Numbered from the stretch's first letter, positions 10,233-19,374 are shown. The stretch: DNA of 64,000 nucleotides from an uncultured Hymenobacter sp. (GCA_913776615.1 CAJYPK010000001.1:62001-126000); one strand, 5' to 3'. The notes: a model not told the origin generated them from the letters alone. Program-made: numbers and translations.

Positions 10233-12641
10233 ATGACTATTGCTACACGTTTTTTCTGCCCCACGCTCTCGCTGCTGGCCATCGCTGCTGTCGCCCACGC
10301 CCAGGCCCCGGTAGCCGGCACCGTGGCGGATGCCGCCGGCCAGCCGCTGCCCTTCGCCACCGCCGTGCTGCTGCACCTGCCCGACTCGGCGGTGGCTGCC
10401 TCGCAGACCACCACCGCGCTGGGCACCTTTCGCTTTGAAAGCGTCGCGGCCGGCCGCTACTGCCTCAAGGGCCTGGCGCTGGGCCACGCGGCCGGCCGGG
10501 CGGTAGTGACGGTAGGCGGCCAGCCTGTGCAGGTGCCACCGCTGCGGCTGGCCGCCACCGCCACGGCGCTGCGGGAAGTAGTAGTGCAGGGCCGCCCCCC
10601 GGTGCTGGAGCAGCACGCCGACCGCACGGTGGTCAACATGGACCGCCTGAATACGGCCGGCGACAACGCCTTGGAAGCCCTCCGCAAAGTGCCCGGCCTC
10701 ACGCTCGATAAAGACGAGCATATTATCTACCGGGGCAGTGGCAGCGTACTCGTACTACTCGATGGCAAGCGCACGTACCTGAGCGGCGACGCGCTGAGCA
10801 CCTTCCTCAAAAGCCTGCCCGCCGCGCAGCTGAGCCAGGTAGAGCTGATGCCCAACCCGCCCGCCTCGCTCGACGCGGCCGGCACGGCGGGCGTCATCAA
10901 CATCCGCACCAAGCGCAGCGTGCTGCCGGGCCTCACGGGTACCCTCACCGGCTCGGCGGGTAAAACGCGCTACGACCGGGCCAGCGCCAGCACCAACCTG
11001 GCGTACAACGTGGGCCGGGTGCGCAGCTTCGGCCGCGCCGGCGTGGGGTATTATGACACGTTTAATGAATTGTCGATTACGCGCCTGATTCGGGACACCA
11101 CTTTCTCGCAGCGGAATTTTTGGCGTCCCCTCGAACGGCAGCTGAGCTACGCCGCCGGGGCCGACGTGACCCTGACCAAGCGCCAGACGCTCGGCGGTCA
11201 GGTTCGCGGCAGCTACGGTACTTCTGACGCGCAGGTGAGCAGCGAGTCGGTCGCCACCGCCCCCGACGGCCGCCCCACCAGCCGCCTGGCTATGAACAAC
11301 CCTAAAACCGGCTTCGCCCGCGACCTGGCCCTGAACCTGAATTATCGCCTGGCCCTCGACACCCTCGGCCGCGAGCTGACGGCCGACGCCGACTGGGTGC
11401 AAACCGCCGACGACGCTCATCAGGATTTTCTACTCCTGACGCCCCCGCCCGCCGAGGCGCCCGGGGCCTTGCGGGGCCAGCAGCGCAGCCAGGAGGCCAG
11501 CCAGGTAGAGATTCACGCGCTCAAGGCCGACTACGTGCAGCCGCTGCCCCAGCACTGGCGGGCCGAGGCCGGGGCCAAGGCCAGCTGGGTGACGACCCGC
11601 AGCAGCATTGCGTTTGACCAGCTGGGCAGCGCGCCGGGCGAGTGGCAGCCTGACCCCACCCGCACCAACCAGTTTCGCTACGAGGAGGCCATCACGGCCG
11701 GCTACTTTACCCTGAGCACCACGCGCAAAAAGCTGGAGCTAAAGGGCGGCCTGCGCGGCGAGCACACGCGCTCGGTGGGCGAGTCGCCCACCACCGGGCA
11801 GCGCGTCGAGCGCAATTATTTTCAGCTGTTTCCCACCCTGTTTGCCAGCTACCAACTGGGCGAGCACGACCAGGTGAGCGCCTCGGCGGGCCGCCGCATC
11901 AGCCGGCCCGCCTACCAGAGCCTCAACCCCTTTCTCAACTATACCGATGCGTACACCGTGATGCAGGGCAACCCATTTCTGGCGCCCTCGCTGGCCCGCT
12001 CCTTCGAGCTGAACTACCTGCGCGGTGGCTTCCAGGTGCTCAGCGTGAGCTACTTGCTCGAAAACGACGTGGTGAGCGAAGTGGCGTACCAAAATGATCA
12101 GACCAAGGTCACGACCACCCGGCCCATGAACCTGGCCCAGGCCCGGACGCTCACCCTGGGCTCGGGTGGCCACACCGACCTGGCGAAGTGGTGGGGCATG
12201 GACAACCAGCTGCAAGTAACCTACGGCGAGGTGCGCACCCTCGTGGCCGACCAAGCGGTGCGGCTGCGCCAGTGGGGCGGGTACCTTTCCTCCAATCACA
12301 CCTTTACCCTGCCCCGCCACTACCAGGTACTGCTGGGCGGCGAGTACAGCGGGCCGAGCGTCAACGGCTTGTTTACTCTGCGATCCAGCGGCAACGTAAG
12401 CCTGGGCGTACGCAAGCAGCTGTGGCAGGAGAAAGCCACTCTCAGCCTGCGCCTCAGCGACGTGTTTTACACCAGCGGGTGGTTTAGCTCGCTACGCTAC
12501 CAGAACATCAACACCGATTGGGTAAACCGCTACGACAGCCGCCGCTTCATCATCAGCTTTATATACAAGCTGAGCGGCGGCAAAACGCACACCCTCCGCA
12601 CCGGCGGCAGCGCCGACGAGCAGGGCCGGGCCGGGCATTAA
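10233..12641 (+). CDS. TonB-dependent receptor-like outer membrane beta-barrel protein
   Basis: An 802-residue protein: signal peptide (residues 1-23, ending AHAQ), a carboxypeptidase-regulatory-like beta-sandwich (about 25-105; VAGTVADAAGQPLPFATAVL), a plug domain (about 115-225; LREVVVQGRPPVLEQHADRT and PPASLDAAGTAGVINI) and a C-terminal beta-barrel of the OMP_b-brl_3 kind ending in the amphipathic strand SRRFIISFIYKLSGG. It would import a ligand with TonB energy or act as an autoinducible porin. No SusD partner is adjacent, which fits this branch. The ATG at 10233 is set by the signal peptide. Confidence 0.85.
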   Translation: MTIATRFFCPTLSLLAIAAVAHAQAPVAGTVADAAGQPLPFATAVLLHLPDSAVAASQTTTALGTFRFESVAAGRYCLKGLALGHAAGRAVVTVGGQPVQVPPLRLAATATALREVVVQGRPPVLEQHADRTVVNMDRLNTAGDNALEALRKVPGLTLDKDEHIIYRGSGSVLVLLDGKRTYLSGDALSTFLKSLPAAQLSQVELMPNPPASLDAAGTAGVINIRTKRSVLPGLTGTLTGSAGKTRYDRASASTNLAYNVGRVRSFGRAGVGYYDTFNELSITRLIRDTTFSQRNFWRPLERQLSYAAGADVTLTKRQTLGGQVRGSYGTSDAQVSSESVATAPDGRPTSRLAMNNPKTGFARDLALNLNYRLALDTLGRELTADADWVQTADDAHQDFLLLTPPPAEAPGALRGQQRSQEASQVEIHALKADYVQPLPQHWRAEAGAKASWVTTRSSIAFDQLGSAPGEWQPDPTRTNQFRYEEAITAGYFTLSTTRKKLELKGGLRGEHTRSVGESPTTGQRVERNYFQLFPTLFASYQLGEHDQVSASAGRRISRPAYQSLNPFLNYTDAYTVMQGNPFLAPSLARSFELNYLRGGFQVLSVSYLLENDVVSEVAYQNDQTKVTTTRPMNLAQARTLTLGSGGHTDLAKWWGMDNQLQVTYGEVRTLVADQAVRLRQWGGYLSSNHTFTLPRHYQVLLGGEYSGPSVNGLFTLRSSGNVSLGVRKQLWQEKATLSLRLSDVFYTSGWFSSLRYQNINTDWVNRYDSRRFIISFIYKLSGGKTHTLRTGGSADEQGRAGH

Positions 12642-12748
12642 GCGGATTTTGAAATTAAAAATTAAAAATTAAAAATTAAAAATGTGCAGCCAATGATTTG
12701 CACATTTTTAATTTACACATTTTTGATTTTTAATTCTTAAAAACCGCT
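12641..12748. repeat. AT-rich inverted repeat of AAATTAAAA units, copy 1
   Basis: Four to five direct copies of AAATTAAAA on the left pair with TTTTTAATTT-type copies on the right. Outer arms are AGCGGATTTT and AAAAACCGCT. Similar elements are at 31184-31268 and 43131-43254. It sits between two converging genes. Confidence 0.75.
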
Positions 12749-12762
12749 GCAACCCCGGGCCG

Positions 12763-14262
12763 CTAGCCGTTGGCTTGAAGCAGCCCCGTTGCCAGCGCCC
12801 GGTCGTTGCTCAGGCGCGGTACCTTGTTTTGCCCGCCGAGCTTGCCCACGCTTTTCATGTAGCGCTGAAAGGTGCCCGCCGACAGCGGCGTGAGCAGCAA
12901 CGGCACCAGGATAGTGCCCTGGCGCAGGTCGTCGTAGTAGGTATTGCGCCGGCGCAGCGTCGCGTCCAGCACGGCGGCGAAGCTGGCCGCGTCATGCGGC
13001 GGCCGGGCAAATTCCACCAGCCACTCGTGGCGCGAGGGCTGGCTGGGGTCGTCGCTCACGAGCGGGGCCACGGTAAATTCGGTCACCTCCGTTTCGGGGT
13101 GCTGGCGCACGGCCTCGCGCAGGGCGGCTTCCACTTCCTCGCCGATCACGTGCTCGCCGAAGGCCGAGAGAAAATGCTTGATGCGCCCCGTCACCACGAC
13201 CCGGTGCGGGTGCAAATCGACGAAGCGCACGGTGTCGCCCAGCGAGTAGGCCCACAGACCGGCATTGGACGTGAGCACCACGGCGTACTGCTTGCCCAAC
13301 TCAACTTCGCCAATGGTGAGGCGGGGCGGATTTTCCTCGAAAAACCGCTCGGCGGGGACGAATTCGAAGAAAATACCGCTGTCCAGCCGCAGCAGCAGGC
13401 CGGGGTTGCCGGGCTGGTCCTGGAAAGCCAGAAAGCCCTCGGAGGCCGGAAACAGCTCGATGCTATCCACCGGCCGGCCGATGCTTTCGAGCAGGCGGGC
13501 GCGGTAGGGCTCCATACTCACGCCACCCGACACGAACAGGTCGAATTGCGGAAACACCTCCCCCACCGGCCGCCCGGTGCGGGCCGTGAGCTGGTCGAAA
13601 TACATCTGCACCCAGGGCGGAATGCCGGAGATGAGCGTCAGGGGCTGGCCCAGGGTTTCGCCCACGATGGCGGCGAGCTTGGTTTCCCAGTCGTCGATGC
13701 AATTGGTGGCGTAGCTGGGTAATTGATTGCGCCGCAGGTAGGCCGGCACGTGGTGGTTGACGATGCCCGAGAGCCGCCCCGTGGGAATGCCGCCCACCCG
13801 CTCCAGCTCGGGCGAGCCGGAGAGGAAAATCAGCCGGCCGTCCAGAAACCGGGCGCGGCCGGTGGCCGCTACGTAGTGCAGCAGCGCATCCTTGGCCCCG
13901 TTGATGTGGTTGCCGATGCTGGCTTGGGTAATGGGAATGTACTTGGCCCCGCTGGTAGTGCCGCTGGTCTTGGCCAGGTACAGCGGGCGGTCGGGCCAGA
14001 GAATATCGGGCTCGCCGGCCTTCACGCGGTCGAAGTAGCTTTTCAGCGCCTCGTAGTCGCGAACGGGCACCCGGGCGGCGAAGTCGGCCGGCGTTTGCAC
14101 GGCCCCCAGCTCGTGCGCCCGCCCGAAGGCCGTGCCCGCCGCCCGCTGCGTCAGCTGGCGCAGCAGGAGCAACTGCGTGGCGGCCGGGGCCAGTTGCCAC
14201 TGGCGGTAGCGATGCACGGTGTAGGCGGCCAGCGGGCGGCTCAAAACGGCTTTTAGTCCCAT
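12763..14262 (-). CDS. GH3-family acyl-adenylating enzyme (auxin-responsive GH3-like)
   Basis: A 499-residue member of the GH3 acyl acid-amido synthetase family within the adenylate-forming superfamily. The phosphate-binding motif appears as KTSGTTSGAKYIPIT (about residues 100-115). Other family segments are ISGIPPWVQMYFD, FPASEGFLAFQD, and YSLGDTVRF near the C-terminal subdomain. Plant relatives conjugate carboxylic acids to amino acids; the role of bacterial members is poorly defined, so the substrate is left open. The ATG at 14262 gives the usual family length; the longer frame to 14331 lacks conservation. Confidence 0.82.
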   Translation of the reverse strand: MGLKAVLSRPLAAYTVHRYRQWQLAPAATQLLLLRQLTQRAAGTAFGRAHELGAVQTPADFAARVPVRDYEALKSYFDRVKAGEPDILWPDRPLYLAKTSGTTSGAKYIPITQASIGNHINGAKDALLHYVAATGRARFLDGRLIFLSGSPELERVGGIPTGRLSGIVNHHVPAYLRRNQLPSYATNCIDDWETKLAAIVGETLGQPLTLISGIPPWVQMYFDQLTARTGRPVGEVFPQFDLFVSGGVSMEPYRARLLESIGRPVDSIELFPASEGFLAFQDQPGNPGLLLRLDSGIFFEFVPAERFFEENPPRLTIGEVELGKQYAVVLTSNAGLWAYSLGDTVRFVDLHPHRVVVTGRIKHFLSAFGEHVIGEEVEAALREAVRQHPETEVTEFTVAPLVSDDPSQPSRHEWLVEFARPPHDAASFAAVLDATLRRRNTYYDDLRQGTILVPLLLTPLSAGTFQRYMKSVGKLGGQNKVPRLSNDRALATGLLQANG

Positions 14263-14355
14263 TGGGCACAAAAATAGGCGGCTGGCTGGTGCAGTTGCGC
14301 CTAAGTGAGATAATGGAATAATGAGAAGCAACTCACAAATTCATCTTTTCACAAC

Positions 14356-14454
14356 GTCTGTCATGCTGAGCTTGCCGAAGCATCTTGGCAGGTTCGTTGA
14401 AGGGCTTAGCAACGAACCCTGCCAAGATGCTTCGGCAAGCTCAGCATGACGGAC
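14356..14454. repeat. GTCATGCTGAGC-type inverted repeat, copy 2
   Basis: Arms of about 44 nt (14356-14399 and 14410-14454) are almost perfectly complementary, with one single-base indel and one substitution, around a 10-nt loop. This is the longest copy of the family in the window. Confidence 0.85.
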
Positions 14455-14556
14455 GTATCAAGTAGAAATGACTTCCTAACAACAGCTTCAATAGCTCGGA
14501 CGTGAATTCTCCAAAAAATCTTCCTGACCACCGTAAGCTCTTTTAGAAATTTTGTT

Positions 14557-14564
14557 TAGCTTTG
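14557..14564 (+). promoter_or_regulatory. Candidate -7 box TAGCTTTG of the OsmC gene
   Basis: TAGCTTTG fits TAnnTTTG and is 107 nt before the OsmC-family ATG. A matching TTTG 19-20 nt upstream is not obvious, so only the -7 part is supported. Confidence 0.4.
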
Positions 14565-14671
14565 CCTTCGCAATCATTAAACAAAACCTTGCACGGTAAC
14601 TCATCCGTATGATTGCCGCTGGCTCGGTCGCCAGCGCCTATTTCTTTCCTCTTTTTATTTAAAAAACACTC

Positions 14672-15103
14672 ATGATCAACCAATTCGGCAAGGCCCAGTG
14701 GCAAGGCGACGGCAAAGGCCACGGCACCATCAGCACCAAAAGCGGCGTAGTAGAGGCTCCGTACTCGGTCGGCACCCGCTTCGAGGGCGTGAAGGGCACC
14801 AACCCCGAGGAGCTCATCGGGGCGGCGCACGCGGCTTGCTACACGATGTTTCTGGCCATCGTGCTCTCGCAGCACGGCCACACGGTAGAGGATTTAGCTA
14901 CCACTTCGACCGTTTCGCTGGACCCGGCCCAGCAGCCGCCCGTCATCACCAAAATCGCGGTGAGCGTGACCGGCAAAGTAACCGGCGGCAACATCACCCC
15001 CGAAGACTTCCAGAAGCACGCCGAATTTGCCAAGGCCAACTGCCCCGTGTCGAAAGCCCTGAGCGCGGTACCCGAAATGACGCTGGAAGCCAAGCTGGCA
15101 TAG
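14672..15103 (+). CDS. OsmC-family peroxiredoxin
   Basis: A 143-residue protein of the OsmC/Ohr fold. The two redox cysteines are visible as C56 ([10 protein letters not shown]) and C124 ([10 protein letters not shown]), and the N-terminal GTRFEG and [11 protein letters not shown] segments are typical of the OsmC branch. Family members reduce organic hydroperoxides in the cytoplasm with thiol reductants. The gene stands alone with a leader of about 100 nt and is followed by a repeat array. Confidence 0.9.
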   Translation: MINQFGKAQWQGDGKGHGTISTKSGVVEAPYSVGTRFEGVKGTNPEELIGAAHAACYTMFLAIVLSQHGHTVEDLATTSTVSLDPAQQPPVITKIAVSVTGKVTGGNITPEDFQKHAEFAKANCPVSKALSAVPEMTLEAKLA

Positions 15104-15360
15104 AGTTAGGAGTTGGAAATTATGAGTTAGGAGTTGGGTGGTTCGCCTGTTTGGCAGGCCGTTGCGACTCATCGCTCATTTTCCGGCAGTTGGTGAGTTA
15201 TGAGCTGGGGAGTGGCCCGTCAGGCAATTCTTCCCCGGCTCATAACTCATTTTGCTTGAGGGCGGCGAGCTAAAAGTTATGAGTTATAGCCTGGGGAATA
15301 GCCCATTGGCTAATTCATCCCCAACTCATAACTCATAACTTTTAACTCCTAACTACTTTT
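15104..15360. repeat. GAGTTATGAG/TAACTCATAAC repeat array, copy 1
   Basis: Multiple degenerate copies of GAGTTAGGAGTT and GAGTTATGAG on the left and of AACTCATAACTC on the right form imperfect inverted and direct repeats over about 250 nt. The same array type is at 63206-63352. It ends 5 nt before the next ATG, so it must contain that gene's promoter or leader. Confidence 0.7.
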
Positions 15361-15365
15361 GCCCC

Positions 15366-15854
15366 ATGCCCACTGGTACTACCCGCATTCGCCTACGCCC
15401 CGCCAACTCTTCGCGCCTCTCCTTCGGGGTGCAGGTTTCGCTGGCCCTTTTCGCCATCGTGTACGCGCTGCTCATGCTGCGCAACTCGCCCGATACCCAG
15501 GATTTTTACTGGCTGAGCTACGTTTTTCTGGCAATGTGCGTGGTGTACCTGGGCTTTATCCTGGTGCACAACGCGCCGGTGTTCGGCACCCAGAGCTACT
15601 TTGAGTTTGCACCCGGCTACCTGGTGCACAAGGCCGGTCTGTTTCGCCCCAAGCAGGTGTTCGCGGCCGAGAATATGACCCAGCTGGAGCTGCTGCCCCG
15701 GCAGCTGCGGGTGCGCCTCAAGGACGGTGACATCCACGTGCTGAACCTGCGCGAGGTGCGCGGCACCCGCCGCCGCGCCGTGCTGCGCGGCCAGCTCGAA
15801 GGCTTTGCCCGCCGCTACAACGTCGAGCTGCGCGAGGAAACCGCCACCAAGTAG
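15366..15854 (+). CDS. Small membrane protein with PH-like C-terminal domain
   Basis: A 162-residue protein with two membrane helices (about residues 19-40 and 49-67) followed by a cytosolic beta-rich domain (YFEFAPGYLVHKAGLFRPKQVFAAENMTQLELL...) that resembles the bacterial PH domains found in two-helix membrane proteins. No catalytic motif is present. It is flanked upstream by a repeat array and downstream by a perfect hairpin. Function unknown. Confidence 0.55.
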   Translation: MPTGTTRIRLRPANSSRLSFGVQVSLALFAIVYALLMLRNSPDTQDFYWLSYVFLAMCVVYLGFILVHNAPVFGTQSYFEFAPGYLVHKAGLFRPKQVFAAENMTQLELLPRQLRVRLKDGDIHVLNLREVRGTRRRAVLRGQLEGFARRYNVELREETATK

Positions 15855-15906
15855 CTCTCCTGCCCGGCCCCAACTTCGCGGCCAGCCCCCCGTAAACCAC
15901 CCTCGT

Positions 15907-15930
15907 TAAAGACGCCCGCCGGCGTCTTTA
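15907..15930. terminator. Perfect 10-bp hairpin, terminator or operator
   Basis: The stem TAAAGACGCC / GGCGTCTTTA with loop CGCC is followed by CTTTTG. It could end the preceding gene's transcript. It also directly precedes and overlaps the -7 box of the next gene, so an operator role is equally possible. Confidence 0.5.
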
Positions 15931-15936
15931 CTTTTG
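15929..15936 (+). promoter_or_regulatory. Candidate -7 box TACTTTTG of the phosphohexomutase gene
   Basis: TACTTTTG fits TAnnTTTG and is 31 nt before the chosen ATG at 15967. It overlaps the last two bases of the 15907-15930 hairpin. Confidence 0.4.
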
Positions 15937-15966
15937 TGCGACTACGCCATTTCAACCTCTCTTTCC

Positions 15967-17703
15967 ATGCCCCTCTCCCCCGACGTTCAGCAGCGCATCA
16001 ACACCTGGCTCACGCCCGCTTACGATGCTGAAACCCAGGCTGAAATTAAACAGCTCGTCGATACCCACCAGGACGACCAGCTCAACGACGCCTTCTACCG
16101 CTCGCTGGAGTTTGGTACCGGCGGCCTGCGCGGCATCATGGGCGCGGGCTCCAACCGCATGAACCGCTACACGCTGGGCATGGCGACCCAGGGCCTGTGC
16201 AATTATCTGAAAATGAATTTTCAGAACCAGGAGATCAAGGTGGCCATCGCCCACGATTCGCGCAACAACTCGCGCTTGTTTGCCGAAACCGTGGCCAATA
16301 TTTTTTCGGGCAACGGCATTACGGCCTACCTGTTTGAGAGCCTGCGGCCCACGCCCGAGCTGTCGTTTGCCATCCGCCACCTGGGCTGCCAGAGCGGCTG
16401 CGTGATCACGGCCTCGCACAACCCCAAGGAGTACAACGGCTACAAAGTGTACTGGAACGACGGCTCGCAAGTAGTCGCCCCGCACGACAAGAACATCATC
16501 ACGGAGGTCAATAAAATCACCTCGCCCGAGGAAGTGAAATTCGCCGGCGACCCCAGCCGCATTCACCTCATCGGCAAGGAAGTAGACGACGCCTACCTGG
16601 CCGAGGTGAAGAAGCTGAGCATTAATCCCGCCGCCATTCAGCAGCAGCACGATTTGGGCATCGTGTACACGCCCATCCACGGCTCGGGCATCAAGCTCGT
16701 GCCGCCGGCGCTGGCCGAGTTCGGCTTCACCAACGTGAGCGTGGTGGAGGCCCAGGCCACGCCCGACGGCAACTTCCCCACCGTGCAGTCGCCCAACCCC
16801 GAGGAGAAGTCGGCCATGCAGCTGGCCCTCGACCAGGCCAAGGCGCAGAACGCCGACATCGTACTCGCCACCGACCCCGACGCCGACCGCGTAGGCGTGG
16901 GTGTGAAAAACGACAAGGGCGAGTGGGTACTGCTCAACGGTAACCAAACCGCCGCGCTGCTCACGCACTACATCCTGTCGGCGCGCCAGCAGGCGGGCAA
17001 GGCCCAGCCCAACGATTTCATCGTGTACACTATCGTGACGAGCGAAATCCTGGGCGACATCGCCAAGCACTACCAGGTAAAATCGTACCGCACGCTCACC
17101 GGCTTCAAGTACATCGCGGGCCTCATCCGCGACCTGGCCGGCAAGGAAAACTACATCTGCGGCGGCGAGGAAAGCTACGGCTTCCTCATCGGCGACTTCG
17201 TGCGCGATAAAGACGCCGTAACGGCCTGCGCCCTCGTGGCCGAAATGGCCGCCGTGGCCAAGGGCCAGGGCCGCACCCTCTACGAAGAAATGCAGCGCAT
17301 GTACGCCGAGTACGGCCTGTACGTGGAAGACCTTATCTCGCTGACCAAGAAGGGCCAGCGCGGCGCCGAGGAAATCCAGGAGATGATGGCCGACCTGCGC
17401 CAGAACCCGCCCAAAACCCTGGCCGGCTCGCCGGTGGTGGAAATCCGCGATTACCAGACCGGCAAAATCCACCACCTGCAATCGGGCCAGGAGGAAAGCA
17501 CTGGCACGGAAAGCTCCAACGTGCTGCAATTCATCACCGAGGCCGGCGATAAGATCTCGGCCCGCCCCAGCGGCACCGAGCCCAAAATCAAATTCTACTT
17601 CAGCGTGAAAGAGCCGCTGGCTTCAGTGGCCGACTACGAGGCCACGCACCAGAAGGCCGAGGCTAAAATCAAAAGCATCATTGAGGAGATGCAGTTGAAG
17701 TAG
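15967..17703 (+). CDS. Phosphoglucomutase/phosphomannomutase (alpha-D-phosphohexomutase)
   Basis: A 578-residue cytoplasmic enzyme interconverting hexose 1- and 6-phosphates. All four functional loops are present: phosphoserine loop TASHNPKEYNGYK with S150; Mg2+ loop DPDADRVG (D303, D305, D307); sugar-binding loop GGEESYGFL; phosphate-binding RPSGTEPKIKFY near the C-terminus. The length and the extra N-terminal segment fit the long PGM2-like branch. The ATG at 15967 is used; an upstream in-frame TTG at 15934 lies within the promoter box. It links glycogen or cell-wall precursors to glycolysis. Confidence 0.93.
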   Translation: MPLSPDVQQRINTWLTPAYDAETQAEIKQLVDTHQDDQLNDAFYRSLEFGTGGLRGIMGAGSNRMNRYTLGMATQGLCNYLKMNFQNQEIKVAIAHDSRNNSRLFAETVANIFSGNGITAYLFESLRPTPELSFAIRHLGCQSGCVITASHNPKEYNGYKVYWNDGSQVVAPHDKNIITEVNKITSPEEVKFAGDPSRIHLIGKEVDDAYLAEVKKLSINPAAIQQQHDLGIVYTPIHGSGIKLVPPALAEFGFTNVSVVEAQATPDGNFPTVQSPNPEEKSAMQLALDQAKAQNADIVLATDPDADRVGVGVKNDKGEWVLLNGNQTAALLTHYILSARQQAGKAQPNDFIVYTIVTSEILGDIAKHYQVKSYRTLTGFKYIAGLIRDLAGKENYICGGEESYGFLIGDFVRDKDAVTACALVAEMAAVAKGQGRTLYEEMQRMYAEYGLYVEDLISLTKKGQRGAEEIQEMMADLRQNPPKTLAGSPVVEIRDYQTGKIHHLQSGQEESTGTESSNVLQFITEAGDKISARPSGTEPKIKFYFSVKEPLASVADYEATHQKAEAKIKSIIEEMQLK

Positions 17704-17717
17704 CACACAAAAGGAAG

Positions 17718-17805
17718 TAACACCAAGCTCCAGCTTGGTGAATCGTTGTTAGGCATTCAAATGTACCTTAGCAACGATTCACCAAGCTGGAGCTTGGTGT
17801 TGTTA
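17718..17805. repeat. RAYT-flanking REP pair, left copy
   Basis: Palindromes CACCAAGCTCCAGCTTGGTG (17721-17740) and CACCAAGCTGGAGCTTGGTG (17780-17799) face each other around a spacer whose edges (AATCGTTG / CAACGATT-type) also pair. The left hairpin is preceded by GTAA. The unit ends at the first base of the transposase ATG. Confidence 0.85.
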
Positions 17806-18401
17806 TGTTGATGGGCGACCTTACTTTTTATGAACGCAGCTTACCACATTGGCTACCACCGGGGTGTACGCTTTTTCTAACGTTTCGCCTGGCAGGTACG
17901 CTCCCGGCTGAGATCCTGGCTTACTATCAGGCCGAATGGGTACAACAAGACCTTGCCGCATCACGAGAAGAGCCTTCCTACGCTCGTCAGCGGCGCTATT
18001 TTGGGCGCTTCGATGCACTGTTAGCGGGGGAGCCTGGGCCTACTTGGCTGGAGCAGGAGGCAGTCGCCAACTTGGTGCGCGACAGCTTACAGTACTACGA
18101 CGGCAAGGCTTATCAACTAAATTGCTACTGCATTATGCCCAATCACGTGCACGTACTGCTTACGCTGCCCGACGATGCCCCGCCCCTATCTCGCACGCTG
18201 CAATCGATTAAAAGTTTCACAGCGGCTAGAGCCAACAAACTTCTGAACCGGACCGGCGCTTTTTGGCACCGCGAAACTTACGACCATGTCTGTCGAAGCA
18301 CCGATGAAGTAAAGCGCATTACTGACTACATCTTGCTCAATCCCGTAAAAGCCGGCTTGGTTGCGGAGTGGCAACATTGGCCTTATACCTACCTGCCGTA
18401 A
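17805..18401 (+). CDS. REP-associated tyrosine transposase (RAYT, Y1/HUH)
   Basis: A 198-residue (196 if the second ATG at 17811 is used) single-strand DNA transposase of the TnpA_REP/IS200-like group. The HUH motif is in MPNHVHVLLTLP (H114, H116) and the nucleophile is probably Y159 in FWHRETYDHV; the C-terminal ITDYILLNPVKAGLV is a RAYT hallmark. The stop codon TAA (18399-18401) is itself part of the downstream REP pair, and the start abuts the upstream pair. The gene is intact. RAYTs are usually single-copy, host-fixed genes acting on REP hairpins in trans. Confidence 0.9.
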   Translation: MLMGDLTFYERSLPHWLPPGCTLFLTFRLAGTLPAEILAYYQAEWVQQDLAASREEPSYARQRRYFGRFDALLAGEPGPTWLEQEAVANLVRDSLQYYDGKAYQLNCYCIMPNHVHVLLTLPDDAPPLSRTLQSIKSFTAARANKLLNRTGAFWHRETYDHVCRSTDEVKRITDYILLNPVKAGLVAEWQHWPYTYLP

Positions 18402-18482
18402 CACCAAGCTCCAGCTTGGTGAGTCGTTGTTAAGCACGCAAACGAACTTAACAACGACTCACCAAGCTGGAGCTTGGTGTTA
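18399..18482. repeat. RAYT-flanking REP pair, right copy
   Basis: Palindromes at 18402-18421 and 18460-18479 have stems identical to the left copy, again preceded by GTAA. The unit overlaps the transposase stop codon and ends 13 nt before the XRE gene's 3' end. Confidence 0.85.
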
Positions 18483-18494
18483 CATAGCTTAGAC

Positions 18495-19301
18495 TTACGC
18501 CCGCTGCAATTGCAGCTGCTTGACCTGCTGCGTGAGGTCGAGCACCATGCTGGCCAGGTGCTCCAGCGACACGCCGCCGATGGGAAAGGCGCTGCTGATG
18601 TAGCTCTTGGCTTCCCAGATTTCGAGGATATCTTCGGCTTTAACGTCGTAGGGCGCGAACACGGGGTTATCCGAGTGCAGGGCGAAGAGGGCGTGCTGCT
18701 TGAGCTTGTTGAAGACGCGCTTGAATACGATGCCGTCTTTCTGGCTGACCACGATGCAGGGCGTGCCATCCTTGATGGCGGCCCAGTCGTCGACGTAGCG
18801 GCCCACGATGGTGGTCCCGCTGGCCAGCGGCAGCATCGAATCGCCGGCGATTTCAAAGGCGCGGTAGGTGCCGGTGCTCGCCAGCATGGGCAAGCGGAAG
18901 CGGGGCAATTCTTCGATAAATTCCCGGTCGGCGTAGCCGTTGAGATAACCGGCGGCGGCTTTGAGGGGCACCAGCTCGATATTTTCCTTGTCGTCGGGAC
19001 CAACGGTGAAGGCCAGCACGCGCAGGGGCTTGTCTTCGGGCTGGGCATCGACCAGCGGACCGGCTTCGCGCAGGGCGGCGGCGGTTTTGGCGTTTTTACG
19101 CTTGGTGAAGTCGGTGGTAGCCAGCGAGTCGAGCGGGATATTGAAGAGCCTAGCCATGTTGACGAGCGTCGCCAGGCGGGGCTCGGCGCGGCCTTCTTCG
19201 TAGGCACCCACCAGCGAGCGCTTAATGTTCAATTTATCAGCCAGTTGAGCTTGCGTTAGACCCAGCTCGCGGCGCCAGAATTTGAGGTTGGTATTAATCA
19301 T
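18495..19301 (-). CDS. XRE-family regulator with S24/LexA-like peptidase domain
   Basis: A 268-residue transcription factor. Residues about 5-60 form an XRE helix-turn-helix (LTQAQLADKLNIKRSLVGAYEE); residues about 120-235 form an S24 peptidase-like domain with S155 in EIAGDSMLPL and K194 in GIVFKRVF, the expected Ser-Lys dyad. The C-terminal tail (SLEHLASMVLDLTQQVKQLQLQ) looks like a coiled coil. Such proteins repress genes and can inactivate themselves on stress. The ATG at 19301 starts the HTH directly. It converges on the RAYT gene; its targets are unknown. Confidence 0.82.
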   Translation of the reverse strand: MINTNLKFWRRELGLTQAQLADKLNIKRSLVGAYEEGRAEPRLATLVNMARLFNIPLDSLATTDFTKRKNAKTAAALREAGPLVDAQPEDKPLRVLAFTVGPDDKENIELVPLKAAAGYLNGYADREFIEELPRFRLPMLASTGTYRAFEIAGDSMLPLASGTTIVGRYVDDWAAIKDGTPCIVVSQKDGIVFKRVFNKLKQHALFALHSDNPVFAPYDVKAEDILEIWEAKSYISSAFPIGGVSLEHLASMVLDLTQQVKQLQLQRA

Positions 19302-19374
19302 AACGGTAGGGAAGACAAGACGGTGAAAACCCAACGCGGAGGGCGCGCGACGCACAAAATCAGCAACACGGGCT

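Larger units (their letters stand above)
14263..14671. other. Intergenic region holding a long inverted repeat and a promoter candidate
   Basis: This gap of about 410 nt lies between two genes transcribed away from each other. It contains the inverted repeat at 14356-14454 and the -7 box at 14557; nothing coding is seen. Confidence 0.6.
17718..18482 (+). mobile_element. RAYT gene with its two flanking REP pairs
   Basis: Two nearly identical 84-88-nt REP pairs bracket a single transposase gene with almost no other DNA. The arrangement matches REP-associated tyrosine transposases, thought to mobilise or copy REP pairs. Solo repeat copies of the same type are at 21306 and 44982. Confidence 0.8.
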
